From: Brevibacterium yomogidense
GTDB lineage: Bacteria > Actinomycetota > Actinomycetes > Actinomycetales > Brevibacteriaceae
Assembly: GCF_016107685.1 (NCBI RefSeq)
Contig: NZ_JABASY010000004.1
Span: 242,739 to 306,738, forward strand
Direction: 5' to 3'
DNA: 64,000 bases
The notes beneath the pieces are model-generated. The model was not told the DNA's origin and did no database searches. It was given only the letters and a program-made list of their open reading frames with translations. The translations under genes and the position numbers were made by a program. Below are positions 1 through 8,080 of this stretch, piece by piece (positions within the stretch are counted from its first letter, which is position 1; each line of letters starts with the position of its first letter).

Positions 1-1
1 G

Positions 2-745
2 GACTTCGTCGCGGACCAGTTCGACGCGGTGCTGGGCGACATGCCGGTGGACGCGTCGAAGACGGGGATGCTGGGTTCCCGCGAGCTGGTCGAACTCGCC
101 CACTACAACCACAGCCACGGCCTGCTGGGCTTCCTCACGGTCGACCCCGTCATGGTCGCCACCTCCGGGCACCGGCTGCTGCAGAGGGACGCGGTGAGCG
201 CGGTGCGCGACCTGCTGGCCCCGGTCGCGGACCTCATCACCCCGAACCTCCCCGAGGCCGCCCTGCTGCTGGGCGATGACGCGCCCGAGGCCGCCGACGT
301 CGCCCAGCAGCGCGCACAGGCCGTCGAACTCGTGCGCCGCGGCAGCCGGGCGGTCCTCCTCAAGGGCGGGCACATGGACGGCGACCGGCTCGTCGACGTG
401 CTGGCCGTGCGGGTGGGGAATGACACCTCGGCGGCGGAGGGCTGGGGCCGCGACGGCGACGTCCTCCTCCGCGAGTTCCACCACCCCCGCATCGCGACCC
501 CGCACACGCACGGGACCGGCTGCACTCTGGCCGCTGCGATCACGGCGGAAGCCGCGCACGCGGTCCGCGCGGGACGGGACATGTCCTCACCGGACACCGT
601 CGCCGAGGTCGTCGCCACCTCACTGAGCTACCTCGCCCGCGCGATCGGGTCGGGTGCGACGTGGCGGCTGTCGCTGGACCCGGAGGACGCGCACGGTCCG
701 GTCGACCACCTCGTCGACGTGACACGGGAACACTCCCTGACGTGA
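2..745 (+). CDS. thiD: Phosphomethylpyrimidine kinase ThiD (5' end outside window)
   Basis: Ribokinase-fold kinase that phosphorylates hydroxymethylpyrimidine and its monophosphate to the diphosphate used in thiamine synthesis (cytoplasmic). The reading frame is open from base 2, so the start lies upstream; 247 residues remain of a family usually about 260-280. Recognisable motifs are MPVDASKTGML near the left edge, VDPVMVATSGHRLL, ITPNLPEAALLLG, AVLLKGGHM, and the C-terminal anion-hole motif HGTGCTLAAAI with the GTGC cysteine. No frameshift is seen. The family call is confident; whether it is bifunctional (HMP and HMP-P kinase) cannot be read from the fragment. Confidence 0.93.
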   Translation, partial: DFVADQFDAVLGDMPVDASKTGMLGSRELVELAHYNHSHGLLGFLTVDPVMVATSGHRLLQRDAVSAVRDLLAPVADLITPNLPEAALLLGDDAPEAADVAQQRAQAVELVRRGSRAVLLKGGHMDGDRLVDVLAVRVGNDTSAAEGWGRDGDVLLREFHHPRIATPHTHGTGCTLAAAITAEAAHAVRAGRDMSSPDTVAEVVATSLSYLARAIGSGATWRLSLDPEDAHGPVDHLVDVTREHSLT

Positions 746-797
746 CGCTGTTGTCGGTGGTGAGAGCACCATTCCTCACAACCGTAGAAGGAGAGCC

Positions 798-1076
798 ATG
801 AGCGTTGACCAGTTCCTGCCGGAGACCGGCGCCGTCACGATGTTCACCACGTCCTGGTGCGGGTACTGCCGCAGGCTCAAGCCGCAGCTCGACCAGGCGG
901 GCGTCGCCTACACGGAGGTGAACATCGAGGACATCGACAACGGTGCGGCGGTCGTCGAGGAGGCGAACGGCGGCAACCAGACGGTGCCGACGCTTCTCTA
1001 CTCCGACGGATCGACGCAGACGAACCCCTCGCAGGCACAGGTGGTCGCGAAGCTGCAGGAGATCGCCGCGGGATGA
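798..1076 (+). CDS. mrx1: Mycoredoxin / glutaredoxin-like protein
   Basis: A 92-residue thioredoxin-fold protein with the redox pair Cys21-Gly-Tyr-Cys24 directly after a tryptophan, and the TVPTLLY cis-proline segment near residue 72. This matches the actinobacterial mycoredoxins, which use mycothiol to reduce mixed disulfides. The start is fixed by an AAGGAG at 788-793, five bases before the ATG. Its stop overlaps the start of the next gene (ATGA at 1073-1076), so the two are probably translationally coupled. Mycothiol dependence is inferred from the taxon and from the mycoredoxin-like length. Confidence 0.88.
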   Translation: MSVDQFLPETGAVTMFTTSWCGYCRRLKPQLDQAGVAYTEVNIEDIDNGAAVVEEANGGNQTVPTLLYSDGSTQTNPSQAQVVAKLQEIAAG

Positions 1077-3391
1077 CGGCACCCGGCGTGACCTCCCTCG
1101 AGATCACCGGCGAGTTCCAGGAGGCGCTGGACCTGCTGGGAGAGGGCCGCAGCCTGTTCCTCACGGGACGTGCGGGGACCGGCAAATCGACCCTCATCCG
1201 CCACTTCCTCGACGTGACGGACAAGAACGTCCTCACCGTCGCACCCACGGGCATCGCCGCGCTCAACGTCGACGGGTACACGATCCACCGGCTGTTCTCG
1301 TTCCCGCTGGGCGTCAACGCGCAGACGGTGCGCGGCAGCGGGTACTTCCCGGGTCGCTTCGCGAAGGCGCTCGCCTCCCTGGACACCCTCGTCATCGACG
1401 AGGCGTCCATGGTGCGGGCGGACCTGTTCGACGCGCTCGTCGCGGCCCTGGAGCGGTTCGGCCCGCAGCCGGGCGCACCGTTCGGGGGAGTGCAGCTGGT
1501 GCTGGTGGGCGACCTGTACCAGCTGCCGCCGGTCGTCCACGACCGCGAAGCCGCCCACATCGAGCAGCAGTACGGCACGCCCTACTTCTTCTCCGCGCAG
1601 ACCTTCGACCGGTCCACGTTCCCCGTCGTCGAACTCACCACCGTGTTCCGGCAGGTGGGGGACACGCGGCTCGTCGACCTGCTCAATGCGGTGCGGGACG
1701 GTGCGCTCCTGGACGATGCCCGTGCAGAGCTCAACGCCCGCACCGACCCGGACTTCGAGCCGTCACTCGACGAGTTCTGGCTCACGCTCGCGACGACCAA
1801 CCGCATCGTGCGCGCACGCAACCGGCGGATGCTCGAACGGCTCCCCGACCCCGTGCAGACGTTCCACGCGGAGGTCCGTGGGGACACCGACGGGTTCGAG
1901 CACCCCGCCGACGACGACCTGGGGCTCACCGTGGGCGCCCAGGTCATGCTGCTGAACAACGACCCGTCGGACCGGTGGGTGAACGGGTCGATCGGCAAGG
2001 TCACCGCGATTGCCTGGGACGACGGGGAGCCCGTCGTCCACGTGCGCCTGCGCGACGAGCGCACCGTGGAGGTGCGGCCCCACACGTGGGACATCACCCG
2101 CCCGGTGGTGAGCGGCGGAGCACTCACGCACGAGGTCGTCGGCACCTTCACCCAGCTGCCGATGAAGCTCGCATGGGCGATCACGATCCACAAGAGCCAG
2201 GGGCAGACCCTCGACCGGGTCGTCGTCGACCTCACCGGTGGGACGTTCGCGAACGGGCAGCTGTACGTCGCACTGTCCCGCTGCACGAGCCTCGAAGGGC
2301 TGGTGCTCAAGCGCGACGTGCTGCCCCGCGACCTGAAGTCGGACTCCCGCATCCGGCGGTTCCTGGCAGGTTCCGGCAGTGCTGCACCGTCACTGGGGGA
2401 TGTGTACCTGTCCGCGCTCACGGTGGGGAATGCGGGGGACCGGTATCGGCCTCGGCCGGTGGAGATCGCGGTCGTCACCGATGACGGCGACGAGGCGACG
2501 ACGGTCATCAACCCGACGAGCGACCTCTACGCCGCCCGCACCGACTACGGGATCACGACGGAGGACGTGCAGCTCGCCCCGCTGCTGGCCGAGGCATGGG
2601 CGGCGCTGTCACCCCTGCTCGCCGGCCGTGTCCCCGTCGGGGTGCGTGTCGACGAGACGCTGGGCTGGATCGACTTCGAAGTGAAGCGCAACGGCGTCGT
2701 CGAACCCATGCCGCTGGGTGTGGAGGTGCCCCTCGACGGTGCGACGCAGGACGAGCTGCGGGGCCTCACCGCACCCACGGCCCTTGCCCGCGCCCGTGCG
2801 ATCCGCGACCGCGCGCAGCGTCTGGGAGTGCGGGGGAGCGCATCGGAGTCCGGGGGAACACCGTTCCCCTCCCTCGCCCGAGGCCGCGGTTACCTCATGA
2901 GCCGCACCTCCGGTACCGAGGGAAGACGGGATCCGAGCGGCTTCCTCGTGGGCGGCAACCTGTCCGCTGAGGACGACGCAGCACTCGTCCTCGCGGAAGC
3001 GCTGCGGGGCGCGTGGGAGCGGGTGACGGATCGGACGGAGGCACTCGTGGGGCGGCTCAAGGACGTCGAGGCGCACATCGGGGTACCGGTCCTGCCCGAC
3101 GGATTCGAACTCGACGCGGCGCCGGGGCTGGACACGGTCCTCATCAGCGGCGCCCGCGTGTGCTTCACCGGCACGGTCGTGTCCGCGACCTACGGGTCGC
3201 TGGAGCGCGAGGAGATGGAGGGCCTCGCCCGGACGCGCGGACTGGTGCCGGTCCCGACCATGACGAAGACGAAGACGGACGTCCTCGTCGTCGCGGAGCG
3301 CGGCACCCAGTCCGGCAAGGCCAAGAAGGCCGCCGGCTGGAACAAGCCCGTCATCGACGCGGAGGAGTTCCTCGCGTGGGTGCACGGGTGA
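1073..3391 (+). CDS. PIF1/RecD-like SF1 helicase with C-terminal BRCT domain
   Basis: A 772-residue predicted DNA helicase. Walker A GRAGTGKST is at residues 32-40, Walker B VIDEAS near 107-112, a motif III-like VLVGDLYQLPPVV follows, and the UvrD-C2-type IHKSQGQTLDRVVVDLTGG motif is near residue 375. The last ~80 residues (RVCFTGTV, then VSATYGSLEREEMEGL, then LVVAERGTQSGKAKKA) read as a BRCT domain of the type found in DNA ligase and exonucleases. The open frame runs further upstream, but ATG 1073 is chosen because it gives a 4-bp overlap with the mycoredoxin and begins just before the helicase fold. A role in repair or replication-fork processing is inferred; the specific substrate is unknown. 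Confidence 0.85.
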   Translation: MTAPGVTSLEITGEFQEALDLLGEGRSLFLTGRAGTGKSTLIRHFLDVTDKNVLTVAPTGIAALNVDGYTIHRLFSFPLGVNAQTVRGSGYFPGRFAKALASLDTLVIDEASMVRADLFDALVAALERFGPQPGAPFGGVQLVLVGDLYQLPPVVHDREAAHIEQQYGTPYFFSAQTFDRSTFPVVELTTVFRQVGDTRLVDLLNAVRDGALLDDARAELNARTDPDFEPSLDEFWLTLATTNRIVRARNRRMLERLPDPVQTFHAEVRGDTDGFEHPADDDLGLTVGAQVMLLNNDPSDRWVNGSIGKVTAIAWDDGEPVVHVRLRDERTVEVRPHTWDITRPVVSGGALTHEVVGTFTQLPMKLAWAITIHKSQGQTLDRVVVDLTGGTFANGQLYVALSRCTSLEGLVLKRDVLPRDLKSDSRIRRFLAGSGSAAPSLGDVYLSALTVGNAGDRYRPRPVEIAVVTDDGDEATTVINPTSDLYAARTDYGITTEDVQLAPLLAEAWAALSPLLAGRVPVGVRVDETLGWIDFEVKRNGVVEPMPLGVEVPLDGATQDELRGLTAPTALARARAIRDRAQRLGVRGSASESGGTPFPSLARGRGYLMSRTSGTEGRRDPSGFLVGGNLSAEDDAALVLAEALRGAWERVTDRTEALVGRLKDVEAHIGVPVLPDGFELDAAPGLDTVLISGARVCFTGTVVSATYGSLEREEMEGLARTRGLVPVPTMTKTKTDVLVVAERGTQSGKAKKAAGWNKPVIDAEEFLAWVHG

Positions 3392-3475
3392 GGATGCTGC
3401 GAAGCGCCGGCCTTCCCACCACGTGAGACACCCCACCCTGGTCGACTCCTCTGAAACCGTGTCCGCCCGTGCCGG

Positions 3476-3481
3476 TAGGCT
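3476..3481 (+). promoter_or_regulatory. -10-like hexamer of guaB3 (leaderless candidate)
   Basis: TAGGCT ends six bases before the GTG start at 3488. The only purine-rich stretch (GGGAGG, 3482-3487) touches the start codon with no spacer, so it cannot act as a normal Shine-Dalgarno. No good -35 is visible. Confidence 0.5.
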
Positions 3482-3487
3482 GGGAGG

Positions 3488-4624
3488 GTGAGCCAAGAGA
3501 TTGAGATCGGCCGGGGAAAGCGGGGTCGTCGCGCCTACGGGCTGGACGACATCGCGGTGGTCCCCGCCCGCCGCACCCGTGACCCCAAGGACGTCGACCT
3601 GTCGTGGCAGATCGACGCCTACCATTTCGACCTGCCGTTCATCGCCGCACCCATGGACTCCGTCATGTCGCCCGCCACAGCGATCGCACTGGGCAGGCTG
3701 GGCGGCCTGGGCGTCCTCGACCTGGAAGGTCTGTGGACCCGCTACGAGGACCCTCAGCCGCTGCTGGACGAGATCGCGGGCCTGGACCGCGGCACCGCGA
3801 CCGCACGCATGCAGGCGATCTACTCGGAGCCGATCAAGCCGGAGCTCATCACCGCGCGCATCGAAGAGATCCGTGACGCGGGGGTGACCGTGGCGGCGGC
3901 CCTGTCGCCGGCGCGCACGCTCGAGCACTGGAACACCGTCGTCGAAGCCGGTGTGGAGCTGTTCGTCATCCGCGGCACCACGGTCTCTGCGGAGCACGTG
4001 TCCAGCGCGGACGAATCGCTCAACCTCAAGCAGTTCATCTACGAACTGGATGTCCCCGTCATCGTGGGCGGTGCCGCCACCTACACGACTGCGCTGCACC
4101 TCATGCGCACCGGTGCGGCAGGCGTGCTCGTCGGCTTCGGCGGGGGAGCCTCCTCCACCACCCACCGCACGCTCGGCATCCGCGTGCCACTGGCCACGGC
4201 CATCGCAGACATCCACGCCGCCCGCCGCGACTACATGGACGAATCCGGTGGCCGCTACGTGCACGTGATCGCCGACGGCGGACTGGGCCACTCAGGCGAC
4301 ATCATCAAGGCGTTCGCGATGGGTGCGGACGCCGTCATGCTGGGCACCGCGCTCGCCCGCGCGGACGAAGCACCGGGCGGCGGATCGCACTGGGGTGCGG
4401 AAGCGCACCACCCACAGATGCCGCGCGGCCACAAGGTGGAACTGGGCACCGTCGGCCCGCTCGAACAGGTGCTCCAGGGCCCCGGCCACACCGCGATCGG
4501 CGAAGTGAACATCGCCGGTGCGCTGCGCCGTGCCATGGCCACCTCCGGCTACCTGGAACTCAAGGAGTTCCAGCGCGTCGACGTCGTCGTGTCCCCGGAA
4601 ACAGATCAGCGGAAGACCCTCTGA
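3488..4624 (+). CDS. guaB3: GuaB3-family IMP dehydrogenase-related protein
   Basis: A 378-residue TIM-barrel protein of the IMPDH/GMP reductase superfamily, without the CBS pair of true IMPDH. It opens with EIEIGRGKRGRRAYGLDDIA and carries FIAAPMDSVMSP, the phosphate-binding GFGGGASSTTHRTLG loop (about residues 216-230), and RDYMDESGGRYVHVIADGG. At the loop position where IMPDH and GMPR carry the catalytic cysteine there is none, and the whole protein contains no cysteine. GuaB3 proteins have been linked to GMP reductase-type activity in other bacteria, but that cannot be assumed for a cysteine-free version. The GTG start gives the conserved N-terminus. It is followed directly by the SURF1 gene. 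Confidence 0.9.
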   Translation: MSQEIEIGRGKRGRRAYGLDDIAVVPARRTRDPKDVDLSWQIDAYHFDLPFIAAPMDSVMSPATAIALGRLGGLGVLDLEGLWTRYEDPQPLLDEIAGLDRGTATARMQAIYSEPIKPELITARIEEIRDAGVTVAAALSPARTLEHWNTVVEAGVELFVIRGTTVSAEHVSSADESLNLKQFIYELDVPVIVGGAATYTTALHLMRTGAAGVLVGFGGGASSTTHRTLGIRVPLATAIADIHAARRDYMDESGGRYVHVIADGGLGHSGDIIKAFAMGADAVMLGTALARADEAPGGGSHWGAEAHHPQMPRGHKVELGTVGPLEQVLQGPGHTAIGEVNIAGALRRAMATSGYLELKEFQRVDVVVSPETDQRKTL

Positions 4625-5482
4625 GTGCTCAAGCTCGCCCTCACCCCGCGGTGGTTGTCGTTCCTTGTGCTGGTGCTCGCGCTGGCGAGCATCTTCGTCG
4701 GCCTCTCCATGTGGCAGGTCGACCGCGCACAGCACAAGAACGAGGTCGTCGCCGCGCAGGACGTCGACTCCGTCAAGCCGCTGACTGACGTGCTGGACGC
4801 GCAGGTGCCGATGCCGGGCCGCCTGTCCGATCAGAGGGTGAGCCTCACCGGCCACTACCTCGCAGACGCCCAGGTGCTGGTCACCGACCGCTACCACGAC
4901 GGCGAATCCGGCTTCTGGATCGTGACGATGTTCGAGGTGGCCGGCGCGCAGCTGGGAGACGAGGCGCAGCTCGCGTCGCCCGACCTCGCCACGGCAGAAC
5001 CCGTCGCCATCCCCGTCGTGCGGGGCTGGGTGCCGGACACCGCCTCGGCGACGGCTCACCCGGCACCTACGGGAGACATCGACCTCGTGGCTCGGCTGGG
5101 CCCGGTCGAAGGTCCGGTGCCGGCCTCGGACCTGCCCGACGGGCAGGTGCGCAGCGTGTCGAGCTCGCAGCTGGTCAACTTCTTCGACGTGTACTCCTAC
5201 TCCGGGATCGTCTTCCCGGAGACCGCGGAGATGACCGGTGCAGGCGGGGACATGGTGCAGGTCGACCTGCAGAAGGAGCAGAGCGGCGGGTTCGACTGGC
5301 AGTCGGCCGTGTACGCGGTCGAATGGGTCTTCTTCGCCGGATTCGCGTTCTACATCTGGTTCAGCCTCCTGCGCGACGCCTACCGCACGCAGCAGGAGAA
5401 CGAGGCCGGCGGGCCCACCGAATACGTCATCGTCAAGCAGGCCGGCGAGAAGGACCTGCACGCAGGAGGAGTACCGAAGTGA
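4625..5482 (+). CDS. SURF1 family protein (cytochrome oxidase assembly)
   Basis: A 285-residue membrane protein with the SURF1 layout: an N-terminal transmembrane segment at about residues 10-30 (LSFLVLVLALASIFVGLSMW), a large non-cytoplasmic domain containing GHYLADAQVLVTDRYHDG and VVRGWVPD, and a second transmembrane segment near 225-247. SURF1 proteins help insert haem into cytochrome c oxidase subunit I; the membrane location is seen, the assembly role is from the family. The GTG start follows the guaB3 stop directly, with zero gap. The stop overlaps the next start by 4 bp, so this is one operon. Confidence 0.87.
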   Translation: MLKLALTPRWLSFLVLVLALASIFVGLSMWQVDRAQHKNEVVAAQDVDSVKPLTDVLDAQVPMPGRLSDQRVSLTGHYLADAQVLVTDRYHDGESGFWIVTMFEVAGAQLGDEAQLASPDLATAEPVAIPVVRGWVPDTASATAHPAPTGDIDLVARLGPVEGPVPASDLPDGQVRSVSSSQLVNFFDVYSYSGIVFPETAEMTGAGGDMVQVDLQKEQSGGFDWQSAVYAVEWVFFAGFAFYIWFSLLRDAYRTQQENEAGGPTEYVIVKQAGEKDLHAGGVPK

Positions 5483-5922
5483 CGCAGAACCCCGACGCCG
5501 CTCCGCAGTTCGACCCCGACGACGTGTGGACGGTCAAGCAGTTCACCTCCGCGCGGAACGCCGAACGCTTCTACCGCGTGATGGCGCTCATCACCGGCAC
5601 GATGCTCATGATCCTCACGGTGGAGATGCTCTACAAGTACCTCTACGTCCCGTTCGTGCTGGGAGGTTCCCCCAGTGAGGCGCTCAACTTCGGCGGCTTC
5701 GACCTCGCGGCGGCGATCGCCATCAGCCACGGCTGGTGCTACGTCGTCTACCTCATCGCGTGCTTCTGGCTCAACCAGGCGATGCGGTGGAAGGTGAAGC
5801 GCCTGCTGGTCCTCGCGCTCGCCGGTGTCGTGCCGGTCATGTCGTTCATCCTCGAACGGCGCATCCACCGACAGGTCGTGGCGGAGCTGGACGCGGCAGT
5901 CGTCGTCGCACCGAAGGAATGA
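5479..5922 (+). CDS. DUF3817 integral membrane protein
   Basis: A 147-residue protein with three predicted transmembrane helices (MALITGTMLMILTVEML, AIAISHGWCYVVYLIACFWL, LLVLALAGVVPVMSFILERR), matching the small actinobacterial DUF3817 membrane family. Its function is unknown. The GTG start overlaps the SURF1 stop (GTGA) and its own stop overlaps the SulP start (ATGA), so it is coupled to both. The longer upstream frame is ignored because it runs inside SURF1. Confidence 0.85.
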   Translation: MTQNPDAAPQFDPDDVWTVKQFTSARNAERFYRVMALITGTMLMILTVEMLYKYLYVPFVLGGSPSEALNFGGFDLAAAIAISHGWCYVVYLIACFWLNQAMRWKVKRLLVLALAGVVPVMSFILERRIHRQVVAELDAAVVVAPKE

Positions 5923-7487
5923 CGGTTCGGGCTGATCCGTACGAACGGCAGAGCGTCCGTCGCACCCTCACACGCTTCGGGTGGTTGAGGACAGAAGTCC
6001 TCGCCGGGCTGATCGTCGCGCTGGCCCTCATCCCGGAGGCCATCGCCTTCTCCATCATCGCGGGCGTCGACCCGCGGGTGGGCCTGTTCGCCTCCTTCAC
6101 GATGGCGGTGACGACCGCGATCCTGGGCGGACGTCCCGCGATGATCTCCGCCGCGACCGGCGCGGTCGCGCTCGTCATCGCACCCCTGTCCGCCTCCCAC
6201 GGGGTGGACCACCTCATCGCCGCCGTCATCCTCGCCGGGGTGTTCCAGGTGATCCTCGCGGTCATCGGGGCCGCCCGGCTCATGCGGTTCATCCCGCGCC
6301 AGGTGATGGTGGGGTTCGTGAACGGGCTGGCGATCCTCGTCTTCATGGCGCAGCTGCCGGAACTGATCGGTGTGCCCTGGCTGGTGTACCCGGTCTGCGC
6401 AGCGGGCCTGCTCATCGTGTTCCTGCTGCCGCGGATCACGACGGTCGTCCCCGCACCGCTCATGGCCGTCCTCGTGCTCACCCCGGTCGTCGTCCTCATG
6501 GGATGGAACCTCCCCACCGTGGGCGACCGGGGCGAACTGCCGGACGCGATCCCGATGCTCTTCCTCCCGGACGTGCCACTCACGTGGGAGACCTTCCAGA
6601 TCATCGCGCCGTTCTCCCTGGCGATGGCGGTCGTGGGGCTGCTCGAATCGCTGCTCACCGCGAAGCTGGTCGACGACATCACGGACACCCGGTCGAACAA
6701 GACCCGCGAATCGTGGGCGCAGGGTGCTGCGAACATCGTGTCCGGGTTCCTGGGTGGGATGGGCGGCTGCGCGGTCGTCGGGCAGACGATGATGAACGTG
6801 AAGGCGTCCGGCGCGCGGACCAGGATCTCCACGTTCTGCGCGGGCGTGTTCCTCCTGGTCCTCGTCGTGCTGCTGGGAGACGTCGTCGCAGTCATCCCGA
6901 TGGCGGTGCTCGTCGCGATCATGATCTTCGTGTCCTGGGCGACGTTCGACTGGCACTCGATCAGCCCGTCGACCCTGCGGCGCATGCCCAAGTCGGAGAC
7001 GACCGTCATGCTCGTGACCGTCATCGGCACGGTGTGGACGAACAACCTCGCGATCGGTGTGGGGCTGGGCGTGCTCGTGGCGATGGTGGCCTTCGCCAAC
7101 CGTGTGGCCCACTTCGTGACCGTCAAGCGGGAGATCGTCGACGAGGGCCCGCACGCAAGCGGGGATGCGGGCGACGGCGGGCTTGTCGAGGTGGACGAGC
7201 CCTCGAGCGACGACGCGGCCGCTCGTGTGGTGGCCCGCTACACAGTCGAGGGCGAACTGTTCTTCGCATCCTCCAACGACCTCTACACGATGTTCGAGTA
7301 CGCGGACGATCCGGACAGCGTCGTCATCGACATGCATCGATCGCACGTGTGGGATGCCTCCACGGTCGCTGCGATCGACTCCGTGACGGAGAAGTACGCG
7401 TCGTACGGCAAGACCGTCGACGTCCACGGACTCAACGAAGCGAGCCGCCGCATGCGCGAGCGGCTGTCCGGAACGCTGGGGGACTGA
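5919..7487 (+). CDS. SulP-family inorganic anion transporter with STAS domain
   Basis: A 522-residue SLC26/SulP transporter. The membrane domain starts with ALALIPEAIAFSIIAGVDP, continues through AATGAVALVIAPL and VVGLLESLLTAKLVDDITDT, and ends near residue 395. A soluble linker and a STAS domain follow (VEGELFFASSNDLYTMFEYA, then VVIDMHRSHVWDASTVAAID). The family carries sulfate, bicarbonate or other small anions by proton or sodium coupling; the substrate here is not determined. The ATG start overlaps the DUF3817 stop by 4 bp. No carbonic anhydrase or sulfate-assimilation gene lies nearby to hint at the anion. Confidence 0.9.
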   Translation: MTVRADPYERQSVRRTLTRFGWLRTEVLAGLIVALALIPEAIAFSIIAGVDPRVGLFASFTMAVTTAILGGRPAMISAATGAVALVIAPLSASHGVDHLIAAVILAGVFQVILAVIGAARLMRFIPRQVMVGFVNGLAILVFMAQLPELIGVPWLVYPVCAAGLLIVFLLPRITTVVPAPLMAVLVLTPVVVLMGWNLPTVGDRGELPDAIPMLFLPDVPLTWETFQIIAPFSLAMAVVGLLESLLTAKLVDDITDTRSNKTRESWAQGAANIVSGFLGGMGGCAVVGQTMMNVKASGARTRISTFCAGVFLLVLVVLLGDVVAVIPMAVLVAIMIFVSWATFDWHSISPSTLRRMPKSETTVMLVTVIGTVWTNNLAIGVGLGVLVAMVAFANRVAHFVTVKREIVDEGPHASGDAGDGGLVEVDEPSSDDAAARVVARYTVEGELFFASSNDLYTMFEYADDPDSVVIDMHRSHVWDASTVAAIDSVTEKYASYGKTVDVHGLNEASRRMRERLSGTLGD

Positions 7488-7561
7488 GGGTCCGTGCGCC
7501 CCGGAAGGCCCGCGTCTCCAGCAGCCGACAGCAGCACGAACCGAGCACTGAAGGAGCACAC

Positions 7562-7972
7562 ATGGGCGAGTACGACTATCTGAGACAGACCGATGAGGGC
7601 GGCACGACACCGCCGTACGAGCAGATCCGCCGCGGCGTCATCGACTGCGTGGCGGACGGTGGACTGCTCGCGGGTGACAAACTGCCCGCCATCCGCGCGC
7701 TCGCCTCCGACCAGGGACTGGCTGCCAACACCGTCGCCCGGGCTTACAAGGAGCTCGAGGAGGCCGGCATCATCACGACCCGTCGGGGTGCCGGCACACG
7801 GATCGCGGACGGGATCGACCCGGGGAACCTGCCGACGGCCTCGGGCCTGGATCCGCGGGTCGAGGCCTACGCCGCCGAGGCCGTCGCCACCGCGCGGGCG
7901 CGCGGGCTGCCGCTGGATCAGCTGGTCGTCGCGGTGCGCGACGCGGTCGCGGCCGTGGAGGAGCGCGCGTAG
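7562..7972 (+). CDS. Short GntR-family transcriptional regulator (YtrA-like)
   Basis: A 136-residue regulator with a GntR winged helix at about residues 18-80 (PPYEQIRRGVIDCV, LPAIRALASDQGLAANTVAR, AYKELEEAGIITTRRGAGT) and only a short helical tail. It lacks the large effector domain of FadR/HutC types, which is the YtrA-like architecture often linked to transporters. GAAGGAG at 7550-7556 sits five bases before the ATG. It lies 74 bp after the SulP gene and could regulate it, but no operator was identified. Confidence 0.85.
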   Translation: MGEYDYLRQTDEGGTTPPYEQIRRGVIDCVADGGLLAGDKLPAIRALASDQGLAANTVARAYKELEEAGIITTRRGAGTRIADGIDPGNLPTASGLDPRVEAYAAEAVATARARGLPLDQLVVAVRDAVAAVEERA

Positions 7973-8067
7973 GGGGAGCCGGTACGGAAGCCCGATGTGT
8001 CGGACGCATCCGCTCCGCGAGGGCGGCCGACGGCGACGCTCGTTACGCCGCACCGTATGACTCACCG

Positions 8068-8073
8068 TAAGAT
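8068..8073 (+). promoter_or_regulatory. -10-like hexamer of guaA (leaderless candidate)
   Basis: TAAGAT ends seven bases before the guaA ATG at 8081, and no Shine-Dalgarno lies between them. This spacing predicts transcription starting at or next to the start codon. Confidence 0.5.
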
Positions 8074-8080
8074 GGCGCCC

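Noticed and set aside
857..1072. N-terminal extension of the helicase frame
   Set aside because: It lies inside the mycoredoxin gene in another frame and is Arg-rich without family similarity. ATG 1073 gives the normal helicase start and a coupled overlap.
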